From SG8-41 sp035456985 (GTDB lineage Bacteria > Pseudomonadota > Gammaproteobacteria > Burkholderiales > SG8-41), in assembly GCA_035456985.1 (NCBI GenBank), contig DATICE010000083.1:1-10432 (forward strand): DNA of 10,432 nucleotides, read 5' to 3'. The notes beneath the pieces were generated by a model. It was not told the DNA's origin and ran no database searches. It saw nothing but the letters and a program-made list of their open reading frames with translations. A program made the translations under genes and the position numbers. Within the stretch, counting starts at the first letter, position 1, and each line of letters begins with the position of its first letter. Positions 1 through 5,580 of this stretch are shown here, piece by piece.

Positions 1-1
1 G

Positions 2-145
2 CCGCTCCTCGAACCCGCGACGGGTGCCCCGGTCGAGAATTTCACGCGCGTGGAAGTGTTCGGAAGCCCCGGGATGAACTGGGTGCGCATCCGGGTCATC
101 GACAGCGCCGCCCGGATCGGTTTCGAGGTGACTCCCGGCAACTGA
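2..145 (+). CDS. C-terminal end of an unrecognised protein (partial)
   Basis: An open frame runs from the window edge to TGA at 143-145 and gives 47 residues ending in RIGFEVTPGN. Codons are strongly G/C-ending, as in the neighbouring genes. The fragment is rich in V, I, F and G with alternating hydrophobic residues (VEVFGSPGMNWVRIRVID), which suggests a beta-stranded C-terminal domain. There is no motif I can tie to a family. The gene is transcribed towards slyD, and the repeat-rich gap at 146-285 separates the two convergent ends. The frame is probable and the function is unknown. Confidence 0.5.
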   Translation, partial: PLLEPATGAPVENFTRVEVFGSPGMNWVRIRVIDSAARIGFEVTPGN

Positions 146-156
146 CGTTTCAAGGG

Positions 157-198
157 CGTGACTGACGAAGCGTGACTGATGAAGCGTGACTGGTGGAG
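157..198 (+). repeat. Three tandem 14-nt repeats, core CGTGACTG (left arm)
   Basis: Three adjoining 14-mers occupy 157-170 (CGTGACTGACGAAG), 171-184 (CGTGACTGATGAAG) and 185-198 (CGTGACTGGTGGAG). The first eight bases are identical in all three and the last six vary. They face four copies of the reverse complement at 233-282, so this is the left half of an inverted repeat cluster. It lies just after the stop codon of the partial gene on the left. Confidence 0.9.
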
Positions 199-228
199 CG
201 TTCTCCATGCTGGAAAAGCCGACCCGCC

Positions 229-282
229 GTACCAGTCACGCCTTTTCAGTCACGCAGTACCAGTCACGAGGTACCAGTCACG
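229..282 (-). repeat. Four 14-nt-spaced repeats, core CAGTCACG (right arm)
   Basis: The core CAGTCACG occurs at 233-240, 247-254, 261-268 and 275-282, exactly every 14 nt. Three of the four are preceded by GTAC and one by TTTT. This is the reverse complement of the core repeated at 157-198. The array ends 3 nt before the slyD stop codon (286-288, minus strand). Transcripts from either side could fold the two arms together, so it may act as a bidirectional 3'-end hairpin, but base pairing outside the 8-nt cores is imperfect. Confidence 0.9.
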
Positions 283-285
283 ATT

Positions 286-765
286 TTAGTGCTCATGCCC
301 ATGGGCACCATGCACGTGACCGTGCTCGAGCTCTTCCCGGGTCGCGGCGCGCACCGCGGTCACGGTGCAACTGAAATCCAGCGCCCGCCCCGCGAGCGGG
401 TGATTGCCGTCCACTACGACCTTGTCCTCCGCGATTTCGGTCACGGTATAGACCAGCGTCGTGCCGGATTCGGCCCCGCGCCCCTCGAACCGCATGCCGA
501 CGGCGACGTCCGCGGGAAACTTGCTGCGCGGCTCGAGATGCATCAGCCCCGAGTCGTACTCACCGAATGCGTCCTCGGGCTCGAGCCTGACGCGGCAGCT
601 GTCACCGACGCTCTTGCCGGCGAGCGCCTGCTCCACGAGCGGAAAGATGCCGTCGTAGCCCCCGTGCAGGTACTCGATCGGACCGTCGGTGCGCTCGATC
701 ACCTTGCCGTCCGTATCGGTCAACTCATAGGTAAGGCCGACGACCGTATTCTTTCCTACCTGCAC
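286..765 (-). CDS. slyD: FKBP-type peptidyl-prolyl cis-trans isomerase SlyD
   Basis: A 159-aa SlyD-type prolyl isomerase, expected to be a cytosolic folding helper and metal-binding protein. The FKBP domain covers roughly residues 1-70 and 125-142. Between them is the insert-in-flap chaperone segment (about 71-122), followed by the signature DGNHPLAGRALDF (119-131). The C-terminus is rich in histidine (HGHVHGAHGHEH, six histidines from 148 on). This is a short version of the nickel-binding tail of E. coli SlyD, whose protein is 196 aa. I chose the GTG at 763-765 because the family begins at this point (QVGKNTVVGLTYEL) and AAGGG lies about nine nt upstream; the frame stays open further upstream but there it only shadows bcp. 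The gene overlaps the end of bcp by 10 nt, so the two are probably co-transcribed and translationally coupled. Confidence 0.93.
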   Translation of the reverse strand: MQVGKNTVVGLTYELTDTDGKVIERTDGPIEYLHGGYDGIFPLVEQALAGKSVGDSCRVRLEPEDAFGEYDSGLMHLEPRSKFPADVAVGMRFEGRGAESGTTLVYTVTEIAEDKVVVDGNHPLAGRALDFSCTVTAVRAATREELEHGHVHGAHGHEH

Positions 766-1262
766 TTGCCGATGCCCTTGAGCAGTCCCAGCACTTCCTG
801 AGCGTGCCCGCGCGGGCTCACGCCGTAGAGCGCGTGCTTCAGCATCCCCTTGCGGTCGATGATGAAAGTTGAGCGCACGACGCAGGGCTTCTTCCTGCCA
901 TCCACATCCTTGTCGTGCAGCACGCCGTAACGGCGGCAGACCTCGCCCTCGACATCGGCAAGCAGCCGGACGGAGATGCCGTGCTTGTCCCGAAACGCGC
1001 CGTGTGACAGGCAATCGTCCATGCTCACCCCCACCACCACCGCCTTGAGCGCGCCGAAGTCGTCCTCCATCTCGCTGAACTCGATCGCCTCATGGGTGCA
1101 GCCGGGAGTGCCGTCCTTGGGATAGAAATAGAGCACGACGTTGCGCCGGTTGCGGAAACTGTCGAGGCTCACCATGTTCATGTCGGCGTCGGGCAAATCG
1201 AATCCCGGCGCCGGCTGTCCCGGCTGGAGCATGGTGGAGCTGTCCAAGGTTTCGGGAAGCAT
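756..1262 (-). CDS. bcp: Thioredoxin-dependent peroxiredoxin, Bcp/PrxQ family
   Basis: A 168-aa Bcp/PrxQ peroxiredoxin that reduces hydrogen peroxide and organic hydroperoxides. The fold signature is YFYPKDGTPGCTHEAIEF with the peroxidatic cysteine at residue 55. Later blocks VVVGVSMDD, LLADVEGEV and RSTFIIDRKG match the family. Classical 2-Cys Bcp proteins have a second cysteine five residues after the first; here that position is Ile60. Other cysteines are at 84, 109, 127 and 167, so another partner or a 1-Cys mechanism is possible. The start is uncertain. ATG at 1262 has AGGA close upstream, while ATG at 1232 gives the usual N-terminus MLQPGQPAPGFDLPD. A good promoter sits just upstream, and slyD follows with a 10-nt overlap. 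Confidence 0.93.
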   Translation of the reverse strand: MLPETLDSSTMLQPGQPAPGFDLPDADMNMVSLDSFRNRRNVVLYFYPKDGTPGCTHEAIEFSEMEDDFGALKAVVVGVSMDDCLSHGAFRDKHGISVRLLADVEGEVCRRYGVLHDKDVDGRKKPCVVRSTFIIDRKGMLKHALYGVSPRGHAQEVLGLLKGIGKCR

Positions 1263-1280
1263 GATGTCCTGGGGTGCCGC

Positions 1281-1298
1281 TCATTGTGTGAACAATGA
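1281..1298. promoter_or_regulatory. 18-nt dyad overlapping the bcp promoter (candidate operator)
   Basis: TCATTGT-GTGA-ACAATGA has perfect 7-nt arms around a 4-nt centre. It covers the predicted -10 element and part of the spacer of the bcp promoter, where a bound repressor would block transcription. A related half, ATTGTGTCA on the minus strand at 1392-1400, matches ATTGTGTGA of this site in 8 of 9 bases. The regulator is unknown. Confidence 0.45.
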
Positions 1299-1311
1299 TT
1301 GCCGCGGTCAA
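1283..1311 (-). promoter_or_regulatory. Predicted sigma-70 promoter of bcp-slyD
   Basis: On the minus strand there is TTGACC (1306-1311, 5/6 to the -35 consensus), a 17-nt spacer, then CACAAT (1283-1288, 4/6 to the -10 consensus). Transcription would start near 1275-1277, about 14 nt before the upstream bcp start codon and about 44 nt before the downstream one. The -10 element lies inside the dyad at 1281-1298. Confidence 0.5.
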
Positions 1312-1394
1312 GCGGTTTCGGCGAAACAAATTTTCCGGCGCCCCGCAATGCGTTCGATTTCATCATTTGGCATGACGGGACCCGGAACCTCTGA

Positions 1395-1404
1395 CACAAT
1401 TGTG
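1395..1404. promoter_or_regulatory. CACAATTGTG palindrome upstream of the hydroxylase gene
   Basis: A perfect 10-nt palindrome lies 16 nt before the ATG of the cupin hydroxylase gene. It contains the same ACAAT/ATTGT half-sites as the dyad at 1281-1298, which suggests one regulator might bind both ends of this divergent region. I found no convincing -35/-10 pair for the plus-strand gene. Confidence 0.3.
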
Positions 1405-1419
1405 CGAGTACATTTCATT

Positions 1420-2544
1420 ATGTCAGAAGCGTTTACCCCGGGCGGTCTGACTGCAAGCGCGTTCCTGCGCCATCACTGGCAGAAAAAGCCTCTGCTCGCT
1501 CGCGGCGCCATGCTGGAGTGCGCCGGCATCGTGCAGCGGGACACTCTGATCGCGCTCGCGGGGCGCGAAGATCTCGAGGCGCGCCTCGTGCAGCGGGACG
1601 GGCGTCGCTGGCGGGTGCGGCACGGCCCGTTCGGACCGCGCGCGTTCAGCCGGCTGCCGCGTTCCGGCTGGACGCTGCTGGTGCAGGGGGTCAACCACGT
1701 GCTGCCCGCGGCGCAGCGGATTCTCGACGAGTTCGCGTTCATCCCCTACGCGCGGCTCGACGACCTGATGGTAAGCTACGCGCCGCGCGGAGGCGGGGTC
1801 GGCCCGCATTTCGACAGCTACGACGTATTCCTGCTGCAGGGCGAAGGCCGGCGGCGCTGGCGCGTGAGCCGCCAGCGCGATCTCGCGCTCGTCGCCGGAG
1901 CGCCGCTGAGGATACTGCGCCGCTTCAAACCGGCGCGCGAGTGGATACTTCGGCCCGGCGACCTGCTCTACCTCCCGCCGCGCTGCGCTCACGACGGAAT
2001 CGCGCTCGATGACTGCATCACCTACTCGGTCGGCTTCCGCGCGCCTGGCGCACAGGAGCTCGGTGCGCGGTTCCTGGAGTTTCTGCAGGACGAGCTGCGG
2101 CTCGACGGCATCTACGCGGACCGTGGGCTGCGGCCCGCGCGGCGCCCGGCATGGCTTGCCGACGACATGGTGCGCAGGATGCTCGGCATGCTGCGGCGCA
2201 TCCGCTGGAACGACGCGGACGCCGTGCGCTTCCTAGGTTGCCATCTCACCGAGCCCAAGAGCCACGTGCTGTTCGCCCGCCCTCACCGCCCGCTGGACGA
2301 GGGCGCGTTTGCGGCAATGACGGCGCGCCGCGGGCTTCGCCTGGCCGGCGCGACGCGGATGCTGTTCAGGGGCGCGACGATTTTCATCAACGGCGAAGCG
2401 CATCGGCTTGGCGCGCCCAACTCGCGGCGGATATCCCGCCTCGCCGACCGGCGCTCACTGCCCCCCGCCCGCCTCGATCGCGAACTGCTCGAAGTGCTTT
2501 ACCCTTGGTATCGCGCCGGATACCTTACAATCGGTGACGAGTGA
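1420..2544 (+). CDS. roxA: JmjC/cupin 2-oxoglutarate oxygenase, RoxA (YcfD)-like ribosomal protein L16 arginine hydroxylase
   Basis: A 374-aa Fe(II)/2-oxoglutarate oxygenase. Known relatives hydroxylate an arginine of 50S protein L16, and this substrate is inferred from family resemblance. The JmjC domain holds the iron triad H130, D132 (GPHFDSYDVFLLQ) and H191 (LPPRCAHDG). The block GEGRRRWRVS (141-150) follows the first iron ligands and supplies the basic residues typical of the family. YcfD-typical stretches are the N-terminal FLRHHWQKKPLLARGA (15-30) and YAPRGGGVGPHFDSYD. After the JmjC domain comes a helical region and a winged-helix-like C-terminus ending in LYPWYRAGYLTIGDE, as in YcfD. 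The frame is open further upstream, but the ATG at 1420 gives the family N-terminus; no clear ribosome binding site precedes it. The stop overlaps the next gene's GTG by 4 nt within a 7-nt repeat. Confidence 0.88.
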   Translation: MSEAFTPGGLTASAFLRHHWQKKPLLARGAMLECAGIVQRDTLIALAGREDLEARLVQRDGRRWRVRHGPFGPRAFSRLPRSGWTLLVQGVNHVLPAAQRILDEFAFIPYARLDDLMVSYAPRGGGVGPHFDSYDVFLLQGEGRRRWRVSRQRDLALVAGAPLRILRRFKPAREWILRPGDLLYLPPRCAHDGIALDDCITYSVGFRAPGAQELGARFLEFLQDELRLDGIYADRGLRPARRPAWLADDMVRRMLGMLRRIRWNDADAVRFLGCHLTEPKSHVLFARPHRPLDEGAFAAMTARRGLRLAGATRMLFRGATIFINGEAHRLGAPNSRRISRLADRRSLPPARLDRELLEVLYPWYRAGYLTIGDE

Positions 2545-2554
2545 CGAGTGACGA
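2534..2554 (+). repeat. Three perfect tandem copies of GTGACGA
   Basis: The heptamer GTGACGA occurs three times head to tail (2534-2540, 2541-2547, 2548-2554). The TGA stop of the hydroxylase gene (2542-2544) and the GTG start of the next gene (2541-2543) both fall in the middle copy. The unit resembles the GTGACTG heptamer of the array at 157-282, whose 14-nt period is twice seven. Confidence 0.9.
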
Positions 2555-3068
2555 GAAATTTCCCGCCGTCGAGCGGACCGGAAACCTGCCGAACGCGCAG
2601 TATCGGCGTTTCGAGGGCATCCGCGAGTACGAGGAGCTGATCGACGGCTTGATCCCGCAGACCCAGCGCGCGATCCGGGTGTTCGACCGGTCGCTCGCGC
2701 GCGCCTGGAATTCAGCGCAGCGCTGCGAGGCGTTGCGCCAGTTCCTGCTGGCGAGCCGCCTCAACCGCCTCTACATCGTGGTGCATGACGCCGAGCCGAT
2801 CGAACGCGAGTACCCGCGGATGGTGGATCTCGTCCGGCAGTTCAGCGCCGCCGTCCGCATCCACGCGACGCTCAACCAGGCCAAACACGTCTACGACCCG
2901 TTTGTCGTGTTCGATGCGAGCCACTACGTGCACCGCTTCCACTATCGCTATCTGCGGGCAGCCCATGGCACCAACGACGTGATCGGGGCGCAGCAATTGC
3001 TCGACCGCTACGCGGAAATCTGGGACGCCTCCGCTCTCGCGGTGAGCGCGGGGACGAGCGGACTCTGA
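2541..3068 (+). CDS. Uncharacterised 175-aa protein, partner of the RoxA-like gene
   Basis: A soluble protein of 175 residues with no signal peptide or membrane segment. Visible blocks are an acidic helical stretch IREYEELIDGLIPQTQRAIRVFD (27-49), then LRQFLLASRLNRLYIVVHD (65-83), and the conserved-looking end VYDPFVVFDASHYVHRFHYR followed by GTNDVIGAQQLLDRYAEIWDAS (143-164). Alternating strands and helices with the late HxxHxR and EIW motifs remind me of a degenerate phospholipase-D-like fold, in a domain sometimes fused to acetyltransferases in betaproteobacteria. That is recollection, not proof. The GTG start overlaps the hydroxylase stop by 4 nt and is tightly coupled; no independent ribosome binding site is seen. 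Codon use matches its neighbours, so the gene itself is secure. I assign no function. Confidence 0.8.
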   Translation: MTSDEKFPAVERTGNLPNAQYRRFEGIREYEELIDGLIPQTQRAIRVFDRSLARAWNSAQRCEALRQFLLASRLNRLYIVVHDAEPIEREYPRMVDLVRQFSAAVRIHATLNQAKHVYDPFVVFDASHYVHRFHYRYLRAAHGTNDVIGAQQLLDRYAEIWDASALAVSAGTSGL

Positions 3069-3101
3069 CGAACCTGCTACCATTCGTCCCTCGCCCATCC
3101 G

Positions 3102-4193
3102 ATGAAGATCACGAAAGTTCACACGCAAGTCGTGCGGGTGCCCGCCAACGAGCCGCTGGCGGGCGGGCCGGCCCAGCCGGGCGCGACGCGCGAGTTCGTC
3201 ACGCTGCGCATGGGCACAGATGCCGGGATCGAGGGTATCGGCTACACCTTTTTCGGCGCCGCACTGACGGGCGCGTTGAAGAGCGCGGTGGACGCGTTCG
3301 GCGCGCTCGCGGTCGGCGAGGATCCGCTGCGCACGGAGGCGGTCGCCGCCAAACTGCGGACCGCAGCCGCCGGCTCGGGGCCGGGGGGGATTCTTACGCT
3401 CGCGCTGTCAGCGATCGACATCGCTTTGTGGGACATACGCGGCAAGGCGCACAATCTGCCGTTGTGGCAGATGATCGGCGGCCACCGCGAGCGCGTGCCG
3501 ACCTACGCCAGCGGCGCGCTGATGCGCACCTTCCCCGTGGAGCATCTCGTTAAAGCGGGGCCGCGGCTGGTCGAAAAAGGCTTCCGGCAGATGAAGACGC
3601 AGCTCGCCCTGCCGGGTGACACATCGCCCGCGATCGAGGTGGACCGCATACGCAGGCTCCGCGAGAGCATCGGACCGGACATCGACCTCATGTGCGACAT
3701 CAACCAGCGCTGGCGAGTCGAGCAGGCGATCGACATAGGCTCCCGCATCGAGGACGTGCGGCTCTACTGGCTCGAGGACGTCACTACCGCCGATGACTAC
3801 CAGGGGCTCGCCCGTGTAACGGACGCGCTGGTGACGCCGGTCTGCGGCGGCGAGTATCTTTATGGACCGGCGCCGTTCCGGCAGATGCTGGAAGCACGCT
3901 CGGTCGACATCGTGATGATCGATCTCATGCGCGCCGGCGGCATCACGCAGTGGCTGAAGATCGCCGGGATGGCGGAGGCGTACAACCTCCCCGTCGTGAG
4001 CCACCTCGTGCCCGAGATCCACGTCCACCTGATTGCGGCCATTCCGAACGGCCTGACGGTGGAGTATATGCCCTGGACATTTGGTATATTCGAGGAAGTG
4101 CCAGTGCCAGATAGGGGGGAGCTTGCCGTGCCGCGCAAGCCCGGGCTCGGGCTTAAGTTTGACGAAGCGGCGCTGAAGCGCTACGCAGCATGA
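3102..4193 (+). CDS. Enolase-superfamily enzyme, mandelate racemase/muconate lactonizing group
   Basis: A 363-aa (beta/alpha)8-barrel enzyme that should abstract a proton next to a carboxylate, acting on a sugar acid or similar 2-hydroxy acid as dehydratase or racemase. The capping domain covers about 1-130 (start MKITKVHTQVVRVP). Metal ligands are D199 (CDIN), E225 (WLED) and E251 (GGE). The mandelate racemase-type Asp-His dyad is D274 (MIDLMRAGG) and H301 (VSHLVPEIHVHL), and E321 fits the electrophilic glutamate; each is offset by four from the P. putida enzyme. The usual KxK motif reads K165-T-Q167, so the second lysine is missing, and His301 is then the probable base. The exact substrate cannot be read from sequence. 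The ATG at 3102 lacks a clear ribosome binding site. The gene lies 33 nt after the preceding one and overlaps the next by ATGA. Confidence 0.88.
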   Translation: MKITKVHTQVVRVPANEPLAGGPAQPGATREFVTLRMGTDAGIEGIGYTFFGAALTGALKSAVDAFGALAVGEDPLRTEAVAAKLRTAAAGSGPGGILTLALSAIDIALWDIRGKAHNLPLWQMIGGHRERVPTYASGALMRTFPVEHLVKAGPRLVEKGFRQMKTQLALPGDTSPAIEVDRIRRLRESIGPDIDLMCDINQRWRVEQAIDIGSRIEDVRLYWLEDVTTADDYQGLARVTDALVTPVCGGEYLYGPAPFRQMLEARSVDIVMIDLMRAGGITQWLKIAGMAEAYNLPVVSHLVPEIHVHLIAAIPNGLTVEYMPWTFGIFEEVPVPDRGELAVPRKPGLGLKFDEAALKRYAA

Positions 4194-4792
4194 TGACCAG
4201 ACTCCATTCCGGCGAGAGCAATCGCCTTGCGTTCCTGCGCGCGTTCCTGAGAAGTCCGCGCGGGGTGGGCTCGATCGTGCCCAGCTCGCGCTTCCTCGAG
4301 CGCCGGCTCGTCGCGCGTGGCGCGGTCAGCGACGCAACGACGATTGTCGAACTCGGTCCCGGCACGGGCGGCACGACGCGCGCGATCCTTCGCGCAATGC
4401 CGCGGCATGCCCGCCTGCTCTGCATCGAGATCGACCCGCATCTGCACGGGCTGCTGCGCAGGATCAAGGACCCGCGTCTCATCGTGCATCTGGGCAGCGC
4501 CGAGCAATTGCAGGAGACTCTTTCCCGGTATGGATTGCCCGCCCCGGACGTGGTCATCTCGGGCATTCCGTTCTCCACCATGGACCGGGCCGTGGGCCGG
4601 CGGATCCTCGATGCCATCTCCAGGGCGCTCGCGCACGGCGGAACTTTTGTCGCATACCAGCTCCGCGACCGGGTCGCCCAGCTATGCGGCACGGACCTGG
4701 AGCTGAAGCGCGTCGAGCTCGAAGTGCTGAACATCCCGCCGCTGCGCGTATTCTGCTGGGAAAAGAACGGGAGGCGGCCCGCGGCCCGCTAG
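4190..4792 (+). CDS. pmtA: Phospholipid N-methyltransferase-like SAM enzyme (PmtA type)
   Basis: A 200-aa class I SAM-dependent methyltransferase. SAM motif I is IVELGPGTGGTT (52-63); the acidic ribose-binding position is E80 or D82 in CIEID; motif IV is SGIPFST (124-130). The N-terminal block FLRAFLRSPRGVGSIVPSSRFLER (15-38) and the motif-IV variant are typical of Rhodobacter-type PmtA, which methylates phosphatidylethanolamine towards phosphatidylcholine at the membrane face; the family also resembles rRNA adenine dimethylases. Length fits PmtA (about 200 aa). The start ATG overlaps the stop of the enolase-family gene (ATGATGA), so translation is probably coupled, although no metabolic link is obvious. 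A second ATG follows directly at 4193. Phospholipid as substrate is an inference. Confidence 0.75.
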   Translation: MMTRLHSGESNRLAFLRAFLRSPRGVGSIVPSSRFLERRLVARGAVSDATTIVELGPGTGGTTRAILRAMPRHARLLCIEIDPHLHGLLRRIKDPRLIVHLGSAEQLQETLSRYGLPAPDVVISGIPFSTMDRAVGRRILDAISRALAHGGTFVAYQLRDRVAQLCGTDLELKRVELEVLNIPPLRVFCWEKNGRRPAAR

Positions 4793-4802
4793 GCGCCCGC
4801 CT
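4772..4802. terminator. Possible GC-rich hairpin between convergent genes
   Basis: AGGCGG (4772-4777) can pair with CCGCCT (4797-4802) around a GC-rich loop that spans the pmtA stop codon. Only 17 nt separate the two convergent genes, so a shared terminator here would be economical. No T-run follows on either strand, so this is weak. Confidence 0.2.
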
Positions 4803-4809
4803 TCATCCT

Positions 4810-5577
4810 TCACAGGACCTGGCGCCAGCCAAATCCTTCGTCCTGCGTAGCAATGCCGATCCATTCCGGCGCGCAGCCGAGTGCGCCGGAGAGCGCCGCC
4901 CGCGCCAGCTCTGGCGTGTTGTTCGTCTGCGAAAGATGCGCCGCGACGAGATGCTGCAGGCGGCTGCAGTCCATGGCCCGCACCAGTTCGGCCGACGCCG
5001 CGTTCGCGAGATGCCCGAGCCGGCCCGCGATTCGGTTCTTCAGGTGCGCCGGATACGGTCCTCCCAACAGCATGTCGAGGTCGTGATTGCACTCCAGCAC
5101 GAGGGCGTTCACCCCCGACAGCGACTGCGCGATGTGCGGCGTCGGTTGCCCCGTGTCGGTCAGCACGCCGAGCCGCACCGCGCCGTCGGACAAAACGAAC
5201 TGCACCGGCTCGCGCGCATCGTGCGGCACCGGGAATGGCCGCACTTCGATGCCGTCGATCGCGAACACCGTGTAGGGGTCGATCAGGATCCGGCGCGTAA
5301 TCGACCGGCCCTCCGCGCCCAGTGCCGAGAGCGTCCCGCGCGTCAGGTATACCGGGATATCGAAGCGCACGGAAAGCTTCGCGACGCCCCCGCCGTGGTC
5401 ACCATGCTCGTGGGTGACGATGATCGCGTCGAGGTTCGACGGCTCCAGACCGAGCCGCGCCAGCCGGGAAACGGTCTCGCTCAATCCAAAGCCGCAATCG
5501 AGCAGGACCCGCGTGCCGCTGGCTTCGATGAGGAGCGCGTTGCCCTGGCTGCCGCTGCCCAGTGATGCGAAACGCAT
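4810..5577 (-). CDS. MBL-fold metallo-hydrolase (YycJ/WalJ-like)
   Basis: A 255-aa metallo-beta-lactamase-fold hydrolase. The dinuclear metal site is visible as THEHGDH (H56, H58, D60, H61), PHD (H119, D120), D141 (LTDTG) and H214 (VAAHLSQTNNTPE). The N-terminus MRFASLGSGSQGNALLIEASGTRVLLDCGF is typical of the YycJ/WalJ branch, whose members are thought to be nucleases or phosphodiesterases acting in the cytoplasm. The true substrate is unknown. The frame can start at GTG 5580, directly after the bamC stop, or at ATG 5577; I prefer ATG because AAG lies at a better distance. It is the last gene of the dapA-bamC operon, an arrangement I recall from other betaproteobacteria. Confidence 0.9.
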   Translation of the reverse strand: MRFASLGSGSQGNALLIEASGTRVLLDCGFGLSETVSRLARLGLEPSNLDAIIVTHEHGDHGGGVAKLSVRFDIPVYLTRGTLSALGAEGRSITRRILIDPYTVFAIDGIEVRPFPVPHDAREPVQFVLSDGAVRLGVLTDTGQPTPHIAQSLSGVNALVLECNHDLDMLLGGPYPAHLKNRIAGRLGHLANAASAELVRAMDCSRLQHLVAAHLSQTNNTPELARAALSGALGCAPEWIGIATQDEGFGWRQVL

Positions 5578-5580
5578 CAC

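Noticed and set aside
157..282. CRISPR array
   Set aside because: The repeat period is only 14 nt, the arms are in opposite orientations, there are no spacers of 30 nt or so between repeats, and no cas genes are present.
4684..5565. Plus-strand 293-codon frame over the MBL-fold gene
   Set aside because: The minus strand encodes a complete MBL-fold enzyme with all metal ligands; the plus frame has shadow-like composition.
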